In this document: one piece after another, positions 52,601 to 64,000 of the stretch
Numbering within the stretch: position 1 is the stretch's first letter
Layout of the letters: each line of letters opens with the position of its first letter
Origin: Chondrilla cf. caribensis
Taxonomy: Eukaryota > Porifera > Demospongiae > Chondrillida > Chondrillidae
Direction of reading: 5' to 3'
Length of the DNA: 64,000 bases
Assembly (NCBI GenBank): GCA_964020155.1
Contig: OZ026550.1
Coordinates: forward strand, 3,987,852 to 4,051,851
Translations under genes and position numbers: made by a program
The notes under the pieces: generated by a model
Databases searched by the model: none
Told to the model about the DNA's origin: nothing
What the model saw: the letters and a program-made list of their open reading frames with translations, nothing else

Positions 52601-54660
52601 CATGCATACATATTACTGTCAATACAACATCAACACAACAACCACAACCATGTTTCCCAGTTTACAGGTATACGTACGTGTGTGCCTGGTTAGCAGAGAA
52701 TTAAACACTTCCACGGTCACCAGTGAACTCTGATGTGCTATGAGAGAACCCCACTGGTACATATGTACCACGTATTGTGCGGGCATATCTCGTCCATTCT
52801 CTCTTGAAGATCACTACTACATAACTACGTAAGTACAGGCATTGCTTGGGGTTTCTTGAGAGGATAATGGCTCACAAATGCCAGCAGCTCAGTAGTGGAC
52901 CAACAGATTTGAAACAGAGCACATAACATGTACAGTAGGTACGTACGTACGCACATACTTAAGAAGTAATGAACAATAGTGGTGATCTTCAACGGTGAAT
53001 GGCATGTGTCACTGCAATACATACGTAGGTGGTATGTGCCAGTGGAATCCCCACATACATAAGTAACACATCAGAACCCACTGGATAGCGTCAACATGTC
53101 TGATGCTCCACTGACCACTGTACATACATACGTATGCATCTTACCAAGACATACGTACCAACAAAATACAAAGTAGAATACGCTTTTATCAGAAATTATG
53201 CACATTGGGTGGTGAACAATATTGAAAATACATGTAAGATGAGTTGCGCTGAGCAACTGGTCAATAACTGCATTATACATGATATTTGAAGTCAATTGAC
53301 ACATTTGCAGGAAACTTGATATTGCAATTATCGTTTCCAAATGATTATTGGATAATGTTGTACATACATACATACCTATCCAATATTTCAGTCATGATGT
53401 ATGTATGTATGTACTGGGTGCCTTGTGAAGTAGCCTCTGGCTAAAGGCCTTTCCCAGTTTAAATAAGTTTACATAACCATAACCATATGCACGAGTAGTG
53501 GATTATTATCTACCGACTTTAACACCCAACATAAAGTCAGTAGATAATAATACACTACTTGTACTATACCTATACCCAATGTTCCAGTCATGCTGTATGT
53601 ATGGATTCTAGTGCAAGTCGATAACACAAGATGTCACCTAGCCAAACAACCCCCTCTCCAACAATGAATTCCTCCTTCACAATCCAGCTTACATGTACGT
53701 ATTCACGTAAGAATGTACACACGTATACACGTACGTACATCAGCCCTTATTATGCAAAATAATTCTAATACGAAGTTCATTAGCGATACAATAGTACTAC
53801 GCAAAGACACGTCCTTATAATACAGCTTTCCTCAATTCAGAAGTTTAGAAATTAATAAGTACATTGCACAGTAGATATGAAAATACGCATGTATATTATG
53901 TGTATGTGTATGTACGTGTACGTGAAGAATGCACTGCACAGTTATGCCAACAAGTAGCCCCAAGAGCGCCATCAAATCAAATTAACTTCAAACTGTACAA
54001 CTTACAATGCTATGTACCTACGTACATGTGCTGTCCACGTGTGGAATCTCTATTATGTAAAACCTCTGAATGTAACATTGCTGACCACTCTTCCTACTCT
54101 CCTCACACACACATGTAAGTGCATACATACGTACATACGTACATGATACTATTATGCATGTTCGTACATACATCACACTTTGCTGGTAGTTTATACACAA
54201 GTATCACAGTTTAAGTAAGTTCGTACATACATACGTATATACGTACCTACGTACCTAAGTATAACATATTGACTAAATTTCCGTGTTACATAGTCCTTGC
54301 AGATTGTACAATATTAATTCATGTACATACATACGTAGGTACGTATGTACGTTGTACCACTGGTGTGCCTCAACAAATGTAACAATGAAGTGTGCGTGTG
54401 CACCTCTGTGACTTTAACAGACATTGTATTTGTACAGTCAAATCTCCTCATAACATCATTCATGATTCCTGACTTCTACAAGTGATAACCTGCCATGTAC
54501 TTACATGAGTATCCACATACGTAGCTCAATAATAACCATGTATGTACGTACATATGTTCAATCTAAATACGTCCATTCCAAGAACATAAATTCACCTCTC
54601 TCTGAACTATGCACTCTCTCCAATACAATCTTAAGGTACTGCATAGGTCAGCAACAACAG
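49681..54660. other. GT/AC-rich non-coding spacer (B2, part 2)
   Basis: Dense in GTAC, TACGTA and ACATAC words. 49681-52790 is collinear with 33722-35860. Two minus-strand pieces near 51303-51385 (SQEQSEYQAVMYAALGFS) and 51030-51125 look exon-like but are not assigned. After ~52800 the similarity to the other units fades and I see no gene. Confidence 0.5.
53494..53559. repeat. 28 bp-arm hairpin
   Basis: Arms 53494-53521 and 53532-53559 (AGTAGTGKATTATTATCTAC...) pair with about two mismatches around a 10 bp loop. Possibly a tiny MITE. Confidence 0.75.
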
Positions 54661-54689
54661 GTACAAAGGTACCGTACACACATATGAGA

Positions 54690-55125
54690 ATCTGCTCATA
54701 CAGTAGTGACCTACACAACACTGGGCTTTACACACGTGGTTGTACGCTACAGACACACTGGAGTCCACATGTACGTACATACACACATACGTACGTACGT
54801 ACATAAGAAAATCTGCTCACACAGTAGCAACCCACATGACACTGGGGTTTACACACGTGGTTGTACATTACAGACACACTAGAGTCCACATGTACATACA
54901 CACATACGTACATATCAGAATGTGCTCATACAGTAGCGACCCACACAACAGTGGGGTTTACACATGTGGTTGGAGACTACAGGCACACAGGAGTCCACAT
55001 GTACATACACACATACATATGTACATATCAGAATGTGCTCATACAGTAGCGACCCACACAACAGTGGGGTTTACACATGTGGTTGGAGACTACAGGCACA
55101 CAGGAGTCCACATGTACGTACGTAC
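54690..55125. repeat. ~115 bp tandem repeat, four units
   Basis: Each unit has CTGCTCATACAGTAGYGACC, GGGGTTTACACAYGTGGTTG and ACAGRCACACWRGAGTCCAC. The last two units are nearly identical. Open frames across it follow from the repeat. Confidence 0.9.
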
Positions 55126-56627
55126 ACACTTCAGGTAAATATACCCAACTCCGAACAGGACATAATCCCAATCACTGCTCAATTTCCCAATTTTGTAGGT
55201 TTGTACTTCACTTTTGATGATGTCCCTGAAGAGTAGCCCGTATTGAGCTACGTAGGTGGACTACTAGGACAATGATAGTGATAGGGAAATCTTCTTGGGT
55301 CAGTTACCACTGGACAGACCACAAATGGTGTGCCTTACCCAGTATGGAAAGGAATACAGGCATGCATAGGAGCTACGACTTATGTTTCTTTGGAAAGAAA
55401 GATGTACTGTCCGGAATTAGTGCCTTCACATCCCACGGGTTAGAAACACAAGACTAAACGGCTTTGGGAGTACTGGCGTAGGCCACAGCCGTTCAAATCT
55501 CGACCTGATCAAGACCAAAGGCTGAAGGTATTACGGAGAGTAAAAGGAGGCAAACTAAACAATGGTCGGGTGTTCTGACCCCCATGAGTATGTGGGAGAG
55601 AGGCGGATAGCAAGAAATTTGAGGTCGATTTGGAAGTAATTGGCTAAATATTCTTAATGAGGAGTTATCGAGGCGCGTTTAAAGCAAGTGTACTGACCTA
55701 CACATAGGTCAGTCAAAATTTGAAGGCACATGTTCGTAGCTCCATCTGACCTTAATATTACGTATAAGGAAAGACGCCTCTTCCAAGTTACCATATCATA
55801 CCTTTATAACAGTTGAGTGGACAAATTGGGCAAATAACACTCGAAAGAGGGGAGGGTACTCGTTTACAACTACATCGTTTTAAGTTGTACGCCTTAAGTG
55901 GTTATACCGCCTAATGGTACGCAGGTACAGACGTACATATAATAAGTAACTTTACCTGTTTGAAAACTGTTACAATACTCCTCAGCCACAAGCGAGAACT
56001 CTGAAATTCCAAGCGGAACTAAAATAACAACGAAACGCTTTAAAAATCACCGTCTCTTCGATACCTCGGCAAATTCTTGAAGAAACCGTTCGGCTTTTTT
56101 CAACCAGTAATATCCGGAATTCCGTTGCACGAAGGGCTACATCCGGTTGCCATTCTACCATATTTGGTCAACAGACACGCCCTATTAGGAAAGTTCCCAG
56201 AATAGCACAACCCCACGTCATTCGCGAATACGTGGATATGCCAGCAGTGCTGTCAGGTGACCGGAAGTAAACGGAGTTATACTGTGGGAAGTTCCCTTTG
56301 CAAAACGGACTAGCATTGTTCATTAATTCGAACTTAGAAGTGTTTGTGATAGAACAGTTTCTTAGAATAAAGTGAGTACGGTATTTTGTATTTCCATGAG
56401 ACTCTGATAATAACCGTTTCATCGCGTTGCTATTCAATTTAGTCAACTTCTAATATCAGGAGGATATCATCATAATATCGACTTCGAAATTTCTTCTTGC
56501 CAATAGCAATGTTATTTACAATGATCTGTCCCCGGTCCTTACCTTTATGTCATACTCAACTTTATTTATTAGTCCATTTTTGTTCCTTAAGGGTCTGTGT
56601 ACCTCGAGTACAACTTGCTTTGTACTA
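55126..56627. other. Unique spacer, possible CNOT9 promoter side
   Basis: Less AT-rich than the array. No protein family recognised. An ETS-type motif (GACCGGAAGTAA, near 56258-56270) and a GGTTGCCAT word near 56145 lie 1.5 kb upstream of the CNOT9 ATG. A housekeeping promoter with an upstream untranslated exon would fit, but this is inference. Confidence 0.3.
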
Positions 56628-56823
56628 CAGTGGAACCTCTCTATAAAGGACACATTGGGACCAGCTAATTTGTCCACTGTAAAGAGTTTGTCCACTCTTC
56701 AGAGGTGAAAATGTATTAACACTATAGGAAAGTTCATTTTGGCGCCTAAGAAAGTGTCCTTTGTAGGGAGGTATTTTCTATGGTGTCCTTTATTGGGAGA
56801 GTCCTTTAATGGAGGTTTCACTG
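56628..56823. mobile_element. 196 bp MITE, CAGTGRAACCTC family
   Basis: Ends are CAGTGGAACCTCTCTATAAA and, inverted, CAGTGAAACCTCCATTAAAG. TA flanks both sides (56626-56627, 56824-56825). No ORF. The TA target and CAGT ends suggest a Tc1/mariner/pogo-like origin. Confidence 0.85.
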
Positions 56824-57527
56824 TATATGCAAATACCCTGGTTGGTACATGCATGCGTACACATTCATTTCTGTTGGTGTGTACACTTCACTCAGTTTCT
56901 AGCTCATGTAAAGTATGTCAACCAATACTGATACAATGACTTTGGAAAGTATAGATTTGGTGTGCCCTTCAAGGTGCTTCCCAAATTAATTGGACAGTAT
57001 ATGTACGTACTTGATCATGTTCGTGGTCATGTAACCTTTGTAAGTGCATACACTTCCCTTAGCCCCTAGCACGTGTACACTATGTCAGTATCAGTATAGA
57101 TTTGGTGTGCCCTCCAAAGTGCTTACTAAGCCAAATGGCTGTATACATACTTGAGTATGTACGTTGTTGTGTAACCTCTAGCTGTTAATACATACCTTTC
57201 ACTCAGTCCCTAGCTCATGTACACTATGTCAACCAGTACTGATATGGTATTGACTTTAGACAAGAAGGCTTCAAGGTTCTTGTTAAGTACGTTAATGTAC
57301 AGTTTATTACATCATGATCTTGATCTGTAAACCATCTTTTCACTACTTTTTTTGTTGATAACGCCTCTTTGCAAGCCCGAGTAACAAGTGTCTTTGAATT
57401 TCGTGATATAATAATTGTTACATCATATCCTTGATTTGCAAAGCACCCATTTATTGCTTTACTGTCGATAAAGCTTCTGGGCAAGCTGGGTCAATGAGTA
57501 TGTACGTACATACGTACATTTGAATTA

Positions 57528-57711
57528 CAGTGAATTCTTGTTAACCCACCACAATTTGTTTTCCAAAAAAAATATATGGTGGATCAACAATTTTAAAGAA
57601 TTAACTAGATATTCATTAGTACTTGTATATTATATTGACACTGGGAAGTTGTAGCAGTTAGAAGGGTTTGGTGAATAAAGCAGTGGTGAATTAATGAGAA
57701 TTCATGAACTG
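57528..57711. mobile_element. 184 bp MITE, TA-flanked
   Basis: Ends CAGTGAATTCTTGTTAACCC and, inverted, CAGTTCATGAATTCTCATTA, with inner CACCAC words also inverted. TA on both sides. It ends only 59 bp before the CNOT9 ATG. Confidence 0.7.
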
Positions 57712-57770
57712 TACATTAGTTTCGTTCACCTTTATCTACTTGGTGTTGTAGTATCTCTCAACGCTGTCTG

Positions 57771-60659
57771 ATGAACACTCTGGTTGGACGAAGTATGTCC
57801 TCGCCATTGGGATTTTCTGGTATAAACATGCCCCCTATGTCTCAAGGGGGATCCCCTGGGAGTATGACGCAGGTGTCTGTGGACCGAGACCAAATTTATC
57901 ACTGGATCCAGGAACTGTCATCGTCTGATAGTGGTGTCCGTGAACAGGCTCTGATGGAATTGAGGTGTGTACATATGTATGTACGTGCTTGTACTTTAGT
58001 ATACGTAGCTCCTGGGCTGTGTGTATTGACTGTGTGTACATATGTATGTACGTGCTTGTACTTGAGTATACGTAGCTCCTGGGCTGTGTGTACATATGTA
58101 TGTACGTGCTTGTACTTGAGTATACGTAGCTCCTGGGCTGTGTGTATTGACTGTGTGTACATATGTATGTATGTGCTTGTACTTGAGTATACGTAGCTCC
58201 TGGGCTGTGTGTATTGACTGTGTGTACATATGTATGTATGTGCTTGTACTTTAGTATACGTAGCTCCTGGGCTGTGTGTATTTAAGCACATCACATTGAC
58301 TGTGTGTACATATGTACGGATGTGCTTGTACGTACTTGAGTATACGTAACTTATGGGCTGTGTGTATTTAAGCATATCACATGGACTGTGTGTACATATG
58401 TAAGCAAACGTACGTATGTCATAGGCTGTGTGTATTTAAGCATACGTATCTCATGGGTTGTGTGTATTTAAGTATACATATCTTATTGGTGTGTATTTAA
58501 TGGTATCATAGGCTGTGTGTATTTAAGCATACGTATCTCATAGGCTGTGTGTATTTAAACATACGTACATATCTTATTGGCTGTGTGTACATATGTAAGC
58601 AAACGTACATATGTCACAGGCTGTGTGTATTCAAGCATAGCTTATACGTACATATCTCATAGGCTGTGTGTATTTAAACTTACGTACATATCTCATAGGC
58701 TGTGTGTTTTTAAACTTACGTACATATCTCATAGGCTGTGTGTATTTAAACTTACGTACATATCTTATAGGCTGTGTGTATTTTGACTTATCTCATTGGC
58801 TGTGTGCATGTAACCTTGGCTTTTTGGCTGAGTACACGAAAGCACAGTTGATAATCACCCAACAATAATCAGATATGATGTGTGTACAGTTTAATCTGCT
58901 GTAGTTTGGTATTCTGATAATTTTCTTGCATCATTTCATTTTTGTGTTCAATTCAAAACACACACATACATACTGTATGGTAGTTGATCCGAAAGTGTAC
59001 CCGCATGCGTAGCTTCTGATCGCCTTTTCCATGAATCTCACTTTCAGCTTTACCCAATCTGCTGTGGTGTCAAAGTCCATTAGTTGTACCCTTCAAGGAA
59101 CAAAGATGTTGCCCTCTACGAAGCATGACAAACAAGTGATTCCAGTTTCCAGGGCTTAGGCAACTTACCAGTTTTTACTCTCAAAGTACAGTGAAATCTG
59201 TTTATAAAGGCCCCCCAGGAGACTGAGGACATGTGGTCTCTAAAGACAGGTGGTCTTTATACAGAGGTCTTTACTGTAGTTGAGGTGACATAATGTACAG
59301 TCTGATGGTAGTCACTTAGGACAGGTGGTCTTTGTGTAGAGGTTTTTTACTGTATTGAGGTGACATAGTGGTTAGTCCAATAGTGGTCACTTAGGACAGG
59401 TGGTCTTTGTGTAGAGGTTTTTTACTATAGTTGAGGTGACATAGTGGTTAGTCCAATAGTGGTCACTTAGGACAGGTGGTCTCTGTGTAGAGGTGGGTCT
59501 TTAATACAGGTTCTGTGCACATCATTTTATGTAGTTAGTCTTGTCAGATTATTCATAGCTTCTGTATTGTTTTGCATTTCAGCAAAAAGCGTGAAGCGAT
59601 ACCAGACCTGGCTCCACTCTTATGGAATTCCTTTGGTGAGTGGTATTGACGGCTACATGTGTACGTACATGCATATGTACATGGGCCATGGTGCTTGCAA
59701 CAGTATCTGTTAACTGTGTAATGTCCCTGCAACACCGCAACACTCTATTCTTCATACCTAGTCTATAGTACGTAAGTCTTTAACGGTAGAACTCACAAGG
59801 GCACATCAAATCAGTACGTGCTATCAGTACAGGTTGGTATGCTGTACATGAGCTAGGGACTGAGTGAGGTGTGTGTATCAACTAGGAGATTGTACTAACC
59901 AGGGTACGTACTTACTAAGCAAGTTGCACTGTACTTGCTATCAGTACTGGTTGGTGTACTTTTCATGAGCTAGGGACTGAGTGAGGTGTACTCACTAACC
60001 AGGAGTATGTACATACCAGTGTACTTACTAAGCAAGTTGTACTGTACTTGCTATCAGTACTGGTTGGTGTATGTACTTTACATGAGCTAGGGACTGAGTG
60101 AGGTGTGTGTACTGTACACGGTATACGTATATAATGTAGTATGTATGTGTCTTCCTACATATGAATATACATAGGCAGTGGTGGTATGTTTTCATACAGT
60201 GCTTATTTTCCAATGCTGCCTCTATGTGCCAGGTTCTGTGGGATTACAAATAACTTTGATATTCACAGCTGAGTTGGCACTTATCTCTGTCTCCCTGGCC
60301 GAAAAACCTCGCTACGCATTTTTGTGGTTTGTGTGTGTACACTCCCGTTGCTAGGACACACTGACAGTGAATATTATTATAGCTTTAGGTATTTTTGCAG
60401 GACGTCTACATTCTGCCAGCATTCTGCAAGTATTCAATCCCTATGGGTGCAGGCAGGTATGAAACCTCCTTATTTGGTACAGGGCTTTATTGTGAGCTAT
60501 TCAAAGTCCCTTGAGATCACTGGAACTACAAGGCATCCCCGGTTTGTAGAAGCCCTCCAACACATACCAAAGCCAATGTGTGCACCACTTGTAGATGATG
60601 TCGGCTTGAACTTCTTATTGTACTGAGTGGTTGTCTCTTAGCAAACCCAGCAGAGCTTC

Positions 60660-60690
<31 letters not shown>

Positions 60691-61521
60691 GTGTGTGTGT
60701 ATGTGTGTGTGTGTAAGAACATTCAATTAGCTCACATATAGGTGCATGCCTACCATGTCAAGATGATATCCTCTTATTCACCTTTCACTGACGGATACGC
60801 TCTGTATATTAATAAGTACGTGTGTTCACCAGTTGGAAAGACAGTTGTTTAGCTAGGTGACATCTTATGGATGAGTTCAAGTGAATTTTATGACTAGAGA
60901 GTTCCATTGAACTTGTTCACTAGTGCTTCTCCACATTGAGACATAATGTGAGCTGTAATTAAACCATTATTATGATTTCATCCCATTCTAGTGGATTCAC
61001 TCACATCAGAATCACAAGTACGTGAATTGTTCCTGCAACATTTCCCCTTTGGTGGGCTTCTTCAGGCCAACCACAGTAAAGCCCTTTCCCGTGAAAAACA
61101 AATGATGCGATATACAATTTATGATCCCAACATGTGTAGATCCTCCGAAATAAGATTAAACCCTATCCATGAGCCTAACATGTCCAAAAACCTTTTGTAT
61201 TAATTTCAAGATGATTTTTAACTTTCTTAACTTCAAGATATTCTAACTTCCTTCATATCCTCTTACAGGGACAATAGCTGCTCTTCTCCAAGAAATAGTC
61301 AACATTTATCCTGTCATCAACCCTCCCAACCTAACTGTGAGTCCTTGTGGTGTTCAATTGGGAGGAAAGGTCTGAGTGTATGTGTGTTCGAGGTTTGTGT
61401 TGGCATGTAACATGTGTTTATTCACATGTGAATATGTACGAAAGTAAGCATCTTTGGGTACCTACATCTGAAAAAGGGAATATGAGTGTGTATGTATGTA
61501 CATACGTATGTGTGTAAATTA

Positions 61522-61595
<74 letters not shown>

Positions 61596-61735
61596 ATACC
61601 TATGTACACTCTCATATTTCCACTGCACTCCTCACCTGTCTTCCCAGGGACAACAGTCCAATCGTGTGTGCAATGCACTTGCCCTACTGCAGTGTGTGGC
61701 ATCACATCCGGAGACCAGGTCTGCCTTCCTCCAAG
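57771..61735 (+). CDS. CNOT9: CNOT9 (RCD1/RQCD1), first four coding exons, 3' partial
   Basis: CNOT9 is an armadillo-type subunit of the CCR4-NOT deadenylase complex and binds CNOT1 and Trp-containing silencing partners. Exons: 57771-57964 (to phase 2), 59583-59635, 61269-61336 and 61648-61735, all with GT-AG borders. Peptide landmarks are [52 protein letters not shown] and [20 protein letters not shown]. They match human CNOT9 residue for residue over long runs. The N-terminus has a Met/Ser/Gly/Pro-rich extension before VDRD. A possible acceptor (GTTGTAG) 20 bp before the ATG suggests an upstream untranslated exon. The remaining armadillo exons (from HIPLFLYPF on) are not in the window. Confidence 0.93.
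57965..58800. repeat. Two minisatellites in CNOT9 intron 1
   Basis: 57965-58340: units of ~54-67 bp with TACATATGTATGTACGTGCTTGTACTT..GTATACGTAGCTCCTGGGCTGTGTGTA. 58400-58800: units of ~36-38 bp with CTCATAGGCTGTGTGTATTTAAAC.TACGTACATAT. Confidence 0.9.
59189..59276. mobile_element. 88 bp MITE in CNOT9 intron 1
   Basis: Ends CAGTGAAATCTGTTTATAAAG and, inverted, CAGTAAAGACCTCTGTATAAA, with TA on both sides (59187-59188, 59277-59278). Confidence 0.7.
59278..59500. repeat. ~75 bp tandem repeat seeded by a MITE end
   Basis: Three units of GTCACTTAGGACAGGTGGTCTTTGTGTAGAGGTTTTTTACT.TA..GAGGTGACATAGTGG. The GGTCTTT..AGAGGT..TTTACTGTA part repeats the right end of the adjacent MITE. Confidence 0.85.
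59800..60110. repeat. ~115 bp tandem repeat of a dispersed family
   Basis: Three units of CTATCAGTACTGGTTGGTGTA...CATGAGCTAGGGACTGAGTGAGGTG. Reverse-complement single copies occur near 4710, 18890, 50350, 56880, 57060 and 57200. Confidence 0.85.
61523..61593. repeat. (TG)n microsatellite in CNOT9 intron 3
   Basis: About 70 bp of TG, ending 55 bp before exon 4. Confidence 0.95.
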
Positions 61736-61742
61736 GTGAGCA

Positions 61743-62355
<613 letters not shown>

Positions 62356-63159
62356 CCTTCAAGGTGCACGTATCTACCTATTGTATGTATGTACTTGACC
62401 AGTTGTATTTACACGTGTGGACAGTGTAGAGCAATTAAATGAGAGGTTGTTGGCATTGTTTAATAATTGTACACATTCAAGCTTGTGCTATGATGTTCTG
62501 CATGACCATATGTGACAAAATCGCTCGGCATGACCTGTCCCTTTTCACATATATTGTGTAGATTCCCCCACATTTGCTGCTAATGTTCACATAAATTTTG
62601 CAAGTTCTGTTGACATGAAGCTTTTGAAATGCTTCTAGTGTATTGAAGTTATCAATTGAGTTTTGTGTTAATCATATTCAACCTTATGCGTACATATGTA
62701 CGTCTATATATATACAACCTTATGCGTACATATGTACGTCTATATGCAATTTTATGCGTACACATGTACGTCTATATGCAATTTTATGCGTACATATGTA
62801 CTTCTATATCCAACCTTATGCGTACATATGTATGTCTACTGCCATCAAGTGTGTACGTAGTATGTGGTGTCAAAAATGTATTGTGCTATGCACCATATCT
62901 TATCAGCACATTGTTAGAGTACAGTTATCAGTAAACCTACCAGGACTATTGGAATTATTTTCCTTTTGCGGAGGTTATCTACCAGATCTAGCTGTACATG
63001 GTTTGTGAGTGCTGGATGTTGGTGAATGCCTACAGGACAGGAAGGTCCATGAGATAGACCTGGCACATTCATACTTACAAACTTGTACCTGTGCATGCGT
63101 GTAGGTACTCACACACAAACAGGCACATTCACACATGCATGCACATGTAAACACGCACA

Positions 63160-63207
63160 CATGCACACACCACACACAAACACACATGCACACGCACGCG
63201 CACACAC

Positions 63208-63258
<51 letters not shown>
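63160..63258. repeat. (CA)n microsatellite
   Basis: An interrupted CA array with GCGC variants in its left part. Confidence 0.95.
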
Positions 63259-63261
<3 letters not shown>

Positions 63262-63300
63262 CATACAGTATATACCTGCCTGTGTATGCCTATACATATA

Positions 63301-63398
63301 CAGTCAAGCTTTTTTTCTTCTGGCCACTTTGGGCTAATTTACGCACTCATTTCAGTGGTTTCCTCAATTCAGTGGTTTGTAATGGAGAGGCTCCACTG
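63301..63398. mobile_element. 98 bp MITE, TA-flanked
   Basis: Starts CAGTCAAGC and ends, inverted, CAGTGGAGCCTCTCCATTAC. TA on both sides (63299-63300, 63399-63400). Confidence 0.6.
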
Positions 63399-63457
63399 TA
63401 TATGGTTGTATATACATACACATGTACGTACATGATGATGAGTGCATATTTCACATA

Positions 63458-63628
63458 CAGTGGAACCTCTCTACTAAGGACACTTTGGGACCTACTTTTA
63501 GTCCTTACTACAGAGGTTTCCTCAATCAAGAGGTCATTTAACACACTACAGTACTACACTGGGACCCGATTTGTGTCCTTAAAACAGAGGTTTCTACTAT
63601 TCAGAGATTTTTAATAGAGTTTCTACTG
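63458..63628. mobile_element. 171 bp MITE, CAGTGRAACCTC family
   Basis: Left end CAGTGGAACCTCTCTACTAA is nearly that of the 56628 element. The inverted right end reads CAGTAGAAACTCTATTAAAA. TA precedes it; TG follows, so the duplicated target is imperfect. Confidence 0.75.
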
Positions 63629-64000
63629 TGTAGTCTGTATATTCACATGTACATGATAGAGTGCATATTTCCTACATATGTACTATTGTTGTTTTGATTA
63701 ATCATAAGTATAACTAAAATATGTTTTAGTAATGCTCTGGACCTTTTAGTTAATCATAACTGTAACTAACTAAAGTACAGGAATCACCTTCAAAAAAACT
63801 ATAACTGTAACTAAAAACATGATTAATGTTCCTAACTAAAACTATAATCAAATATCTACCACAAATATTATAGTTACTGTACAAGACTATGTTGGAGTAC
63901 AGAGAGACCATATTAGCACTATAAAAAAGTTCCCAGTAAATGGAAATGGTGTATTTATATACAGATTATTGAAGACTAGGAGCATTGGGAACTATGTAGG

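Larger units (their letters stand above)
62365..64000. other. CNOT9 intron 4 (continuing)
   Basis: No further CNOT9 exon is found. 62680-62840 has five units of AACCTTATGCGTACATATGTACGTCTATAT. From 63660 to the end is AT-rich with AACTAAAACTATAA-like words. I see no gene. Confidence 0.6.

Noticed and set aside
54690..55125. CRISPR-like appearance of evenly spaced repeats
   Set aside because: The units are contiguous ~115 bp minisatellite copies with no unique spacers, in eukaryotic DNA.
55440..55520. tRNA-like GTTCAAATC word suggesting a tRNA gene or SINE
   Set aside because: No matching acceptor stem, anticodon arm or A-box at the right distance.
60324..61203. Two plus-strand frames (100 and 70 codons) in CNOT9 intron 2
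   Set aside because: No family resemblance or splice context; taken as chance ORFs in the intron.

Overview
The window is animal nuclear DNA, AT-rich, with spliced genes, long (CA/TG)n arrays, several small DNA transposons and a decayed LINE. The protein families point to an early-branching metazoan. A demosponge is my best inference, from the expanded RING/B-box/filamin/NHL genes and the short collagen-like genes; the sequence alone does not prove it.

The first ~54 kb is a tandem array of segmental duplications. Five copies of one TRIM-NHL gene lie on the minus strand: 39-2205, 13757-15763, 28386-30551, 36641-38810 and 41865-44045. Copies 3 and 5 are intact single-exon genes of 721 and 726 codons. 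Copy 1 has two frameshifts, copy 2 lost its RING end and carries a nonsense codon, and copy 4 has one frameshift. The spacers are also duplicated. Spacers A1 (2.3-13.7 kb) and A2 (16-28 kb) each carry a two-exon secreted collagen-like gene on the plus strand, an internally deleted LINE, a vestigial ARF fragment and a relic of a second TRIM subfamily. Spacers B1 (30.6-36.6 kb) and B2 (44-54 kb) each carry a four-exon ARF6-like GTPase gene on the minus strand, intact in B2 and interrupted by a stop in B1.

From ~54 kb the array ends. A GT/AC-rich, minisatellite-rich stretch leads into a single-copy CNOT9 (RCD1/RQCD1) gene on the plus strand. Its first four coding exons (57771-61735) are in the window; the rest lies beyond it. 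Its introns hold minisatellites, a ~590 bp (CA)n array and several TA-flanked MITEs of one family.

The most interesting signal is in the TRIM-NHL array. The RING/B-box/coiled-coil/filamin part is nearly constant between copies, while differences in the six-bladed NHL propeller fall at the same loop position in blade after blade. This looks like a fixed effector scaffold with a varied recognition face. Other notable items are a 1.1 kb near-perfect palindromic element, MITE insertions proved by empty sites in the sister duplication, an ARF intron made almost wholly of TG repeat, and a duplicated CNOT9 exon end whose differences are all synonymous.
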